Shown here piece after piece: positions 14,568 through 21,508 of a stretch of DNA of 27,734 nucleotides (its first letter is position 1; each line of letters begins with the position of its first letter). Source of the stretch: Gaiellasilicea sp045403015 (GTDB lineage: Bacteria; Actinomycetota; Thermoleophilia; Gaiellales; Gaiellaceae); NCBI GenBank assembly GCA_045403015.1, contig JAXIPI010000124.1, forward strand, positions 1 to 27,734, in the 5' to 3' direction. Under the pieces are notes generated by a model that saw nothing but the letters and a program-made list of their open reading frames with translations, was not told where the DNA came from and did no database searches. The translations under genes and the position numbers were made by a program.

Positions 14568-17276
14568 GTGGATGTGTTGGGGCGGGACGACCAGCTGAGC
14601 TCGCTTCGGGCTTTCCTCGATCGGCAGCCCGCCGCTGGGATGACGGCCCTCGTGCTGGAGGGCGAGGCGGGAATCGGGAAGTCGACGCTCTGGCTCGCGG
14701 GTGTCGAAGCGGCGCGCGAGCGGGGGTTTCGCGTCCTTTCCTCCCGGCCCGCCGAGGTCGAGCTCGGGGTTGCCCACGCCGGGCTGGGAGACCTGCTGGA
14801 GGACACGCTCGCGGACGTAGGGCCGGGACTGGAGGCCCCTCGTCGTCGCGCGCTCGAGACTGCCTTGCTGCTTGGGAGTGAGGCGAACGAGCCGGTCGAC
14901 TTCCGAACGCTTGCGGTCGCTGTTCGCAGCGCGCTCAAGGCGCTTGCCGAGCGAGAGCCGATCCTGGTCGCGGTCGACGACGTCCAGTGGTTGGACCCGC
15001 CGTCGACGAGCGTCCTCGCGTTCTCGCTGAGGCGTTTGCCGAGCGAGAACATCCGGCTCCTGTTCGCCCGCAGGCTCGGGGCCGGCAGTTCGGTCTCCGA
15101 GCTCGAGCGGTCGCTGGACGACGGCTCGGTAGAGCGCCTGCACGTCGGCGCGCTCAGTCCCGGCGCGTTGCAGGCGATCCTGCAACCGCGGCTCGGCCGG
15201 GTGTTCGCGCGGCCGACGGTCCTGCGCCTCCATGAAGCGTCAGGCGGCAATCCATTCTTCGCTCTCGAGCTCGCCCGCGCCCTCGGCAGGAACGTCGACC
15301 CGACTCAACCGCTGCCCGTGCCGGAATCGCTGGACGCGCTCGTACGCGCTCGCCTCGACGGCTTGCCCGGCGAGACGCGGCACGCGCTGCTGCTCGCCTG
15401 CACTCACGGTCGACTGACGCCCGATCAGCTCGACGGCGACACGCTCGAGCCGGCGTACGCGGACAATGTGATCGAGGTCGCGGACGGGGTCATCCGCTTC
15501 ACGCACCCGCTGCTCGCCTCCGTGCTCTATCAGGCTGCCTCTCCAAACGCCCGGCGCGGCGCGCACGAACGCCTGGCCGAGATCGTCGACGACCCGCTTG
15601 CGCGTGCGCGTCATCGGGCTCTTGCAGCGCAGGAGCCGGATGACGAGATCGCGGCGGAGCTCGAGGCAGCAGCCAACTTGGCGATGGCTCGAGGCGCTCC
15701 GATCGTCGCCGCGGAGCTCTGCGAGCACGCCGTTCGTGCGACCCGGGCTGAGGCGCACGCCGATCGGGTTCGCCGCGGGATCGCCACGGCGCGGGCCCAT
15801 CTCGCTGCGGGAGAAGGCGTGCGGCCACGGGCAATCGCGCTCGAGCTCGTCGCCGCGGCTCCACCGGGCGTGACTCGCGCCGAGGCGCTGGCCCTCCTCG
15901 CCGAGCTCAGCCGATTCGACCGTGCTGTCGAGTTGCTCGACGAGGCGCTTCGCGAGTCGGAAGGGCATCCCGCGCTGCAAGCATCACTTCATCGGCTACT
16001 GGCCGGGTTCGGACGTTTTACCCGGGGCAGGAAGTGGGCCGAGGGGCATTCACGAGCGGCGATCGCGCTGGCCGAGCGGCTTGGCGATGAGCCACTCCTC
16101 GCATCTGCCACGGCCGGGCTCGCCGTCATCCGGTTCGACCTGGGCCATGCGGACGCACCTCGATTGGCCGATCGCGCGCACGAGCTCGCGATTGCCTGTG
16201 GTGACAAGGAGGCCGAGCTGAAGGCGGCGATGGCGCTCGCTCACGTTCTCGTCTGGTCCGTGAGCCTAGATCGCAGTCGCAGCCTGCTCGAGGCTCAACA
16301 CCGATACTTGCAGGACCGAAACGAGCGCATGAGCACCGACGCGCTCTGGTATCTCGCCATGGTCGAGCTCTGGGCCGGCCGCTGGCCGCTGGCGGCGGAG
16401 TACGCTGAGCGGGTACGGAGAGTCGGCGAACAGTACGACCTCGTCACTCCGATTCAATTCTTTCCGGGCGCATTGGTCGCAACCCATCAGGGCGATCTCG
16501 ATCAGGCACGCGAGCTTGCGAAGCGCGGCCGTGAGCTCGCGCGGGCACAGGGAGCCTTCCTCGGCGGGCTCGCGGCGATCGAAGGTGTCGTCGATCTGTG
16601 GACCCGCAATCCCGTGCCCGCGGCGACGTGGTTCGCTGCCGCTGAAGAGCGCGCCGACTCTGCCGAGTGGCGCGAGCCGAATCTGCGTTGGTGGCGAAGC
16701 GACTACGTCGAGGCGCTCCTGGAGCTCGACCGAGCGGAGGAGGCCGTCGCGCTGCTGGACGCCTGGGAGGAAGACGCGACGCGCGTCGGGCGCACCTGGG
16801 TGCTGGCGCACATCGCGCGCTGCCGCGGGCTTGTCGCCGCCGCTCGTGGCGATGTCGACGACGCCCTGGGTGCGCTCGCTGCGGCCGTCGAGAAGCACGA
16901 CGCGGTCGACGACTCGTTCGGTGGCGCGCGTGCCCTCCTCGCACTGGGTCTCGTCAGGCGCAGGGCGCGACAAAAGCGACCGGCGCGAGATGCGATCGAA
17001 TCGGCTCTGCTCCGCTTCGAGGCTCTCGGGGCCGCGGGGTGGGCGGTCAAGGCGCGCGCCGAGCTCGGCCGCATTGGAGGCCGGACGCGGGTCGAGGGCC
17101 TCACCGCTGCCGAGCAGCGCGTCGCGGCGCTCGTCGCCGATGGGCGAACGAATCGTGAGGTCGCCGCGGCACTCTTTCTCGCCGAACGGACCGTGGCCAG
17201 TCATCTCACGAACGTCTACGCGAAGCTGGGCGTCCGCTCCCGCACGGAGCTGGCGCGCAAGCGGCAGCTGTTCTGA
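14568..17276 (+). CDS. LAL-type transcriptional regulator (AAA ATPase, helical repeats, LuxR HTH)
   Basis: This 902-residue large ATP-binding LuxR-family regulator is related in layout to MalT. The N-terminal STAND/AAA ATPase has Walker A GEAGIGKS (32-39) and Walker B ILVAVDDVQWLD (about 131-142). A long helical, TPR-like middle is rich in Ala/Leu/Arg/Glu. The last roughly 58 residues are a LuxR helix-turn-helix with LTAAEQRVAALVADGRTNRE and FLAERTVASHLTNVYAKLGV. Such proteins usually bind an inducer, oligomerise with ATP and activate promoters; the inducer here is unknown. The GTG at 14568 follows AAGGAGGT by seven bases; GTG 14559 would overlap the Shine-Dalgarno. It ends 38 bases before deoC and could regulate that operon or the divergent tail-tube pair, but nothing in the sequence proves either. 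Confidence 0.92.
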   Translation: MDVLGRDDQLSSLRAFLDRQPAAGMTALVLEGEAGIGKSTLWLAGVEAARERGFRVLSSRPAEVELGVAHAGLGDLLEDTLADVGPGLEAPRRRALETALLLGSEANEPVDFRTLAVAVRSALKALAEREPILVAVDDVQWLDPPSTSVLAFSLRRLPSENIRLLFARRLGAGSSVSELERSLDDGSVERLHVGALSPGALQAILQPRLGRVFARPTVLRLHEASGGNPFFALELARALGRNVDPTQPLPVPESLDALVRARLDGLPGETRHALLLACTHGRLTPDQLDGDTLEPAYADNVIEVADGVIRFTHPLLASVLYQAASPNARRGAHERLAEIVDDPLARARHRALAAQEPDDEIAAELEAAANLAMARGAPIVAAELCEHAVRATRAEAHADRVRRGIATARAHLAAGEGVRPRAIALELVAAAPPGVTRAEALALLAELSRFDRAVELLDEALRESEGHPALQASLHRLLAGFGRFTRGRKWAEGHSRAAIALAERLGDEPLLASATAGLAVIRFDLGHADAPRLADRAHELAIACGDKEAELKAAMALAHVLVWSVSLDRSRSLLEAQHRYLQDRNERMSTDALWYLAMVELWAGRWPLAAEYAERVRRVGEQYDLVTPIQFFPGALVATHQGDLDQARELAKRGRELARAQGAFLGGLAAIEGVVDLWTRNPVPAATWFAAAEERADSAEWREPNLRWWRSDYVEALLELDRAEEAVALLDAWEEDATRVGRTWVLAHIARCRGLVAAARGDVDDALGALAAAVEKHDAVDDSFGGARALLALGLVRRRARQKRPARDAIESALLRFEALGAAGWAVKARAELGRIGGRTRVEGLTAAEQRVAALVADGRTNREVAAALFLAERTVASHLTNVYAKLGVRSRTELARKRQLF

Positions 17277-17302
17277 CCGAAGGTGTGGCCGGTCCGTCGG
17301 CG

Positions 17303-17308
17303 TACACT
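17303..17308 (+). promoter_or_regulatory. Putative leaderless -10 box for the deoC operon
   Basis: TACACT ends six bases before ATG 17315, identical in sequence and spacing to the box before phoH. It sets the deoC start at 17315 and argues against the upstream in-frame GTG at 17285, which would lie before the transcription start. Confidence 0.5.
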
Positions 17309-17314
17309 TTCCGG

Positions 17315-18253
17315 ATGGCCCAGGCGCCCGCACTGCCGCGTGGGTTCGAGCTGCCGCTCGAGCCTCGCCTGCCCCGGATCGGCTCCGTCGACGCCGTCGC
17401 GCTCGAGGAGCGCGCCGCGACGCTGGCCAAACGCTCGATCAAGAAGGACTCCAAGCTCCAGGCCTTCGAGCTCGCCGTCCGGATGATGGATCTGACCACG
17501 CTGGAGGGCGCGGACACGCCCGGCAAGGTGGCCGCTCTCTGCTCGAAGGCCGTGCGCCCCGACCCCAGCGACCCATCGGTGCCCTCGGTCGCGGCGGTCT
17601 GCGTGTACCCGAACCTCGTCGCGGTCGCCGTCGCGCGTCTGCGCGGCTCGAGCGTCAAGGTCGCGTCTGTCGCGACGGCGTTCCCGTCCGGCCAGTCTCC
17701 GCTCGCAGTGAAGCTGGCCGACGTTCGCGAGGCGGTCGCGCTCGGCGCGGACGAGATCGACATGGTGATCGACCGCGGCGCTTTCCTCTCGGGCCGCTAC
17801 GCGAAGGTCTACGACGAGATCGTCAAGGTGAAGGAAGCGTGCGGCGACGCACACCTGAAGGTGATCCTGGAGACAGGTGAGCTCGGGACCTACGACAACG
17901 TCCGCCGGGCGTCGTTGCTCGCGATGGCCGCCGGCGGCGACTTCATCAAGACCTCGACCGGGAAGGTGAGCCCGGCGGCGACGCTGCCGGTGACGCTCTG
18001 CATGCTCGAAGCGATCCGCGACGTGCACGAGGAGACGGGACGCGTCGTCGGGATGAAGCCGGCGGGCGGGATCCGCACCGCGAAGCAGGCAGTCCAGTAC
18101 CTCGTCGTCCTGCACGAGACACTCGGCCTCGACTGGATGACGCCCGACCTGTTCCGCTTCGGCGCCTCGTCGCTTCTCAACGACGTGCTGATGCAGATTC
18201 GCAAGCAGAAGACCGGCCAGTACCAGTCTCCCGACTACTTCACGCTCGACTGA
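17315..18253 (+). CDS. deoC: Deoxyribose-phosphate aldolase
   Basis: DeoC cleaves 2-deoxyribose-5-phosphate to acetaldehyde and glyceraldehyde-3-phosphate in nucleoside catabolism. The 312-residue protein has the Schiff-base lysine in GGDFIKTSTGK (Lys212), the second active-site lysine in GMKPAGGIR (Lys248), and EIDMVID and KVASVATAFPSG motifs of the class I TIM barrel. It is longer than the bacterial 220-260-residue form, with an N-terminal extension nearer the length of animal-type enzymes. ATG 17315 gives MAQAPALPRG and fits the leaderless box. Its stop overlaps the next ATG by one base. The following aldehyde dehydrogenase is well placed to oxidise the acetaldehyde made here. Confidence 0.95.
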   Translation: MAQAPALPRGFELPLEPRLPRIGSVDAVALEERAATLAKRSIKKDSKLQAFELAVRMMDLTTLEGADTPGKVAALCSKAVRPDPSDPSVPSVAAVCVYPNLVAVAVARLRGSSVKVASVATAFPSGQSPLAVKLADVREAVALGADEIDMVIDRGAFLSGRYAKVYDEIVKVKEACGDAHLKVILETGELGTYDNVRRASLLAMAAGGDFIKTSTGKVSPAATLPVTLCMLEAIRDVHEETGRVVGMKPAGGIRTAKQAVQYLVVLHETLGLDWMTPDLFRFGASSLLNDVLMQIRKQKTGQYQSPDYFTLD

Positions 18254-19734
18254 TGGGCGAGCTCGAGCGCAAGCACGCCGCGGTCCCGGCGTTGACCGAG
18301 TGGGAGTACGCGCCCGCACCGGAGGCGCGCGACATCGTCAAGCTCGAGGAGCGCTACGGCCTCTTCATCGGGGGCGAGCTGGTCGAGCCGAAGTCGGGCG
18401 AGTGGTTCGAATCGATCTCACCCTCCTCCGAGGAGAGGCTCGCGGAGGTGGCCCAAGCCGACGAGCAAGACGTCGACCTCGCGGTGCAGGCAGCGCGCGG
18501 CGCGTTCGAGAACGGATGGTCGTCGCTCGCGCCCTCCGAGCGCGCCAAGTACCTCTTCCGCATCGCCCGGATCATCCAGGAGCGGTCGCGCGAGCTCGCC
18601 GTGCTCGAGAGCCTCGACGGCGGCAAGCCGATCCGCGAGAGCCGCGACGTCGACCTCCCGCTCGCGGCGGCGCACTTCTTCTACTACGCGGGCTGGGCCG
18701 ACAAGCTGGAGTACGCGTTCCCGAACCGCAAGCCGGAGCCGCTCGGCGTGGCCGGGCAGATCATCCCCTGGAACTTCCCGCTCCTGATGCTCGCCTGGAA
18801 GATCGCACCGGCGTTGGCGGCCGGAAACACCGTCGTGCTGAAGCCGGCGGAGACGACGCCGCTGACCGCGCTCCTGTTCGCCGATGTCTGCCGCCAGGCC
18901 GAGCTGCCGCCCGGGGTCGTGAACATCGTGACCGGCGACGGCCGTGCCGGCGCTGCCCTCGTCAAGCACGCTGGCGTCGACAAGATCGCCTTCACAGGCT
19001 CGACCGAGGTCGGGAAGGCGATTCAGCGCGAGCTCGCCGGGACCGGCAAGAAGGTGACGCTCGAGCTCGGCGGGAAGGCGGCCAACATCATCTTCGACGA
19101 CGCCGCGCTCGACCAGGCGGTCGAGGGGATCGTGAATGGGATCTACTTCAACCAGGGTCACGTGTGCTGTGCCGGCTCGCGTCTGCTCGTGCAGGAGTCG
19201 ATCTACGAGCAGACGATCTCAAAGCTGAAGCGCCGGCTCGAGACGCTGCGCCTCGGCGACCCGCTCGACAAGAACACCGACATCGGCGCCATCAACTCGA
19301 AGATGCAGCTCGACCGGATCACGGAGCTCGTCGAGGCCGGAAAGGAGGAGGGAGCGGAGATCTACCAGCCGCCGTGCCGCCTGCCGGAGAAGGGCTACTG
19401 GTTTGCGCCGACGGTCTTCACGAACGTCGCGCAGAGCTATCGGATCGCGCAGGAGGAGATCTTCGGCCCGGTCCTCAGCGTGCTCACGTTCCGGACGCCC
19501 GAGGAGGCGATCGAGAAGGCGAACAACACGCCGTACGGGCTCTCCGCCGGCGTCTGGACGGAAAAGGGGTCGCGCATCCTCTGGATGGCGGAGCGGCTGC
19601 GGGCCGGCGTCGTGTGGGCCAACACGTTCAACCGCTTCGACCCCGCGTCCCCGTTCGGCGGCTACAAGGAGTCCGGCTTCGGTCGCGAGGGCGGCCGGCA
19701 CGGGCTCGAGCCGTATCTGAGGTTCGAGGAGTGA
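18253..19734 (+). CDS. Aldehyde dehydrogenase (NAD(P)-dependent), deoC-linked
   Basis: This is a full-length 493-residue aldehyde dehydrogenase. It has the nucleotide-binding GQIIPWNFPLLMLAWK (169-184), KPAETTPL, FTGSTEVGK (247-255), the general-base glutamate in ELGGK (Glu271), the catalytic cysteine in QGHVCCAG (Cys305), EEIFGPVL and the C-terminal PFGGYKESGFGREGG. Co-directional and overlapping with deoC, it probably converts acetaldehyde to acetate; the substrate is an inference from context. It is followed by a micro-ORF and a truncated paralogue, all linked by overlaps. The paralogue has a similar YAGWADKL segment, so the two may form a mixed complex. Confidence 0.94.
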   Translation: MGELERKHAAVPALTEWEYAPAPEARDIVKLEERYGLFIGGELVEPKSGEWFESISPSSEERLAEVAQADEQDVDLAVQAARGAFENGWSSLAPSERAKYLFRIARIIQERSRELAVLESLDGGKPIRESRDVDLPLAAAHFFYYAGWADKLEYAFPNRKPEPLGVAGQIIPWNFPLLMLAWKIAPALAAGNTVVLKPAETTPLTALLFADVCRQAELPPGVVNIVTGDGRAGAALVKHAGVDKIAFTGSTEVGKAIQRELAGTGKKVTLELGGKAANIIFDDAALDQAVEGIVNGIYFNQGHVCCAGSRLLVQESIYEQTISKLKRRLETLRLGDPLDKNTDIGAINSKMQLDRITELVEAGKEEGAEIYQPPCRLPEKGYWFAPTVFTNVAQSYRIAQEEIFGPVLSVLTFRTPEEAIEKANNTPYGLSAGVWTEKGSRILWMAERLRAGVVWANTFNRFDPASPFGGYKESGFGREGGRHGLEPYLRFEE

Positions 19735-19817
19735 GGCGCTTCCGGCTCCCGCTTCTGTTGCTCTGCGGAGTCGTCGCGCTGGTGGCCGGCGACCGCCGCT
19801 TCGGGAGCGTCAGGTGA
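19731..19817 (+). CDS. 28-residue hydrophobic micro-ORF between two aldehyde dehydrogenase genes
   Basis: GTG at 19731 overlaps the preceding stop (GTGA), and its own stop at 19815-19817 overlaps the next GTG start in the same GTGA manner. A GAGG lies eight bases before its start. The predicted peptide has a basic start (MRRFR), a hydrophobic run of about 15 residues (LPLLLLCGVVALVAG) and a basic tail (DRRFGSVR). That pattern fits a single membrane segment or a signal-like leader. It may be a membrane microprotein, or simply a coupling cistron that carries ribosomes to the next gene. I know of no family match. The double four-base overlap is the main support. Confidence 0.45.
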   Translation: MRRFRLPLLLLCGVVALVAGDRRFGSVR

Positions 19818-20611
19818 GCCGCCTACCGGTCAAGAAGACGTACAAGCTCTTCATCGGCGGCGGCTTCCCGCGTTCGGAGTCGGGTCGCACGTACGAGGCG
19901 GAGGGCCAGAACGTCGCTCGGGCCTCGCGCAAGGACGCGCGCGATGCGGTCGTCGCGGCGCGCAAGGCGCAGCCCGGCTGGGCGAGCGCGACTGCCTACA
20001 ACCGCGGGCAGGTGCTCTACCGGCTCGCCGAGATGATGGAGAACCGGACCGCCGACCTTGCCGCGGTCTGCTCCGGCAAGAAGGAGGTCGAGGCTGCGAT
20101 CGACCGCGTCGTCTGGTACGCCGGCTGGGCCGACAAGCTCGCCCAGGTGATCGGTTCCTCGAACCCTGTCTCGGGGCCGTACTTCAACTTCTCAGTGCCT
20201 GAGCCGACCGGCGTCGTCGCCGTCCTCGCTCCCGAGGAGCCGGCGCTCGGTGGCCTCGTCGCACGGCTCGCCCCAGTGATCGTCGGGGGCAACGCAGCGG
20301 TTGTCGTCGCGTCCGAGACGCACCCGCTCGCCGCGATCGAGCTCGCCGAGGCGATCGCGACCTCGGATCTTCCCGGCGGTGTCGTCAACATCCTCACCGG
20401 CCTCAGCGAGGAGCTGGCGCCGATCCTGGCCGGCCACATGGACGTGAACGCGATCGACGTCACCGGCGCGGACGGGCAGGCGCCCGAGCTCGAGCGGCTC
20501 GCCGCGGACAACGTCAAGCGTGTGGTGCACGGAGCTGCGGACGAGCAGAGTCCGTGGACGATCGCCAGCTTCCTCGAGCTCAAGACTGTCTGGCACCCTA
20601 TCGGTCAATAG
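19814..20611 (+). CDS. Truncated, catalytically dead aldehyde dehydrogenase-like protein
   Basis: This 265-residue protein matches only the N-terminal, coenzyme-binding half of an aldehyde dehydrogenase (YKLFIGGGFPRSESGRTY, VVWYAGWADKLAQVIG, PTGVVAVLAPEEPALGGL, LPGGVVNILTG). It ends with a conserved-looking tail (FLELKTVWHPIG). The ELGGK glutamate, the catalytic cysteine and the whole catalytic domain are absent. There is no frameshift and the end is clean, so it looks like a maintained gene and not decay. The start is GTG 19814 with GGGAG six bases upstream. The pairing of an active and a cysteine-less aldehyde dehydrogenase resembles a split version of the two-domain ALDH16 family. That comparison is an inference. 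Confidence 0.85.
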   Translation: MSRLPVKKTYKLFIGGGFPRSESGRTYEAEGQNVARASRKDARDAVVAARKAQPGWASATAYNRGQVLYRLAEMMENRTADLAAVCSGKKEVEAAIDRVVWYAGWADKLAQVIGSSNPVSGPYFNFSVPEPTGVVAVLAPEEPALGGLVARLAPVIVGGNAAVVVASETHPLAAIELAEAIATSDLPGGVVNILTGLSEELAPILAGHMDVNAIDVTGADGQAPELERLAADNVKRVVHGAADEQSPWTIASFLELKTVWHPIGQ

Positions 20612-20642
20612 GCGGGTATTCGGGCAAAGCCCGAACACCCGC
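20612..20642 (+). terminator. Hairpin at the end of the deoC operon
   Basis: It begins one base after the stop of the truncated aldehyde dehydrogenase. Two 14-base arms (20612-20625 and 20629-20642) pair with one mismatch position around a three-base AAA loop. The stem is strong and GC-rich, but there is no T-run after it. It could be a terminator of the type seen in high-GC bacteria, or part of an intergenic repeat with the palindrome just downstream. Confidence 0.55.
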
Positions 20643-20645
20643 TGA

Positions 20646-20676
20646 GAAGCGAAGACCCCTGAAGGCGGTTCGCTTC
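20646..20676. repeat. Second intergenic inverted repeat
   Basis: GAAGCGAA (20646-20653) and TTCGCTTC (20669-20676) are perfect inverted copies around a 15-base spacer. They come three bases after the larger hairpin. The rest of the gap to the haemoglobin gene is GC-rich with further short palindromic pieces. Together the block (20612 to about 20710) looks like a REP-type element; that needs other copies in the genome to be confirmed. Confidence 0.4.
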
Positions 20677-20770
20677 GCTCCCGCGGGCTCGCCTCCGCAA
20701 GGTGGGCGCCCTTATCCGCCGGCGGCGGCTGCCGCTGTGCTATCCCTGGGAGGTGGAGTCCGGGGCCGGC

Positions 20771-21505
20771 ATGCCGAGTGTGTCCGAGTGGGCGGGTGGC
20801 TCGGCGGCGTTCACCCGCATGACGCGTTTGTTCTACGAGAAGTACGTGCCGTCGGACCCCCTGCTCGGCCCGCTCTTCGCCGAGATGGCGCCCGATCACC
20901 CCGAGCGTGTGGCGGCCTGGCTCGCGGAGACGTTCGGCGGCCCGAAGACCTACAGCGAGCAATACGGCGGCTACGACTGGATGGTCTCGCAGCACCAGGG
21001 AAAGGCGCTGACCGAGGCACAACGAGCACGCTGGGTGCAGCTGATGTGTCAGTGCGCCGACGAGGCCGGCCTCCCCGCCGACCCGGAGTTCCGGGCAGCG
21101 TTCGTCTCCTACCTCGAGTGGGGCTCGCGAATCGCCCTCGAAAACTCGACTCCAGGCGCGCGGCCGCCGATGCACATGCCCGTGCCACGCTGGTCCTGGG
21201 TGGCCGGCGCGACTCCAGGCTCCCGCACCTCCGCTCTCGCCCCGCAACCAGAGGAGCATCCCGTGGCATCACCGACTGCTGACGATCCGCTCAGCTTCGA
21301 CGCGCACGTCAGGCCGCTGTTCCGCGAACAGGATCGAGCTTCGATGACCTTCGCCTTCGACCTCTGGTCGTTCGACGATGTCAGCGAAAACGCCGATGCC
21401 ATCCTGAATCGGCTGGAGGAAGGCAGCATGCCCTGCGACGGCGCGTGGCCGAAAGAGCAGGTCGAGATCTTCGAACGATGGATCTCGGCAGGCAAACCCG
21501 CCTAG
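20771..21505 (+). CDS. Group II truncated haemoglobin with an extra C-terminal domain
   Basis: This 244-residue protein has a group II truncated globin at about 1-128. SEWAGG and FTRMTRLFYEKYV form the A/B helices, the candidate haem-binding proximal histidine is His75 in VSQHQGKAL, and Trp88 (RARWVQLM) is the G8 tryptophan of group II. A Pro/Ala-rich linker (about 129-172) leads to a separate domain at 174-244. It carries FDAHVRPLFREQDR, FAFDLWSFDDV and MPCDGAWPKEQVEIFERWI, which looks like a haem-less relative of small cytochrome-c-type domains. Truncated globins bind O2 or NO; the tail may be a partner or redox domain, and this is not known. The start may be ATG 20771 or GTG 20753. The latter has TATCCC six bases upstream, a weak leaderless-type box. 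Confidence 0.85.
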   Translation: MPSVSEWAGGSAAFTRMTRLFYEKYVPSDPLLGPLFAEMAPDHPERVAAWLAETFGGPKTYSEQYGGYDWMVSQHQGKALTEAQRARWVQLMCQCADEAGLPADPEFRAAFVSYLEWGSRIALENSTPGARPPMHMPVPRWSWVAGATPGSRTSALAPQPEEHPVASPTADDPLSFDAHVRPLFREQDRASMTFAFDLWSFDDVSENADAILNRLEEGSMPCDGAWPKEQVEIFERWISAGKPA

Positions 21506-21508
21506 TCC

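Noticed and set aside
17285..17314. Upstream GTG start for deoC
   Set aside because: It would add ten residues that include the TACACT box, and there is no Shine-Dalgarno. ATG 17315 fits the repeated leaderless spacing.
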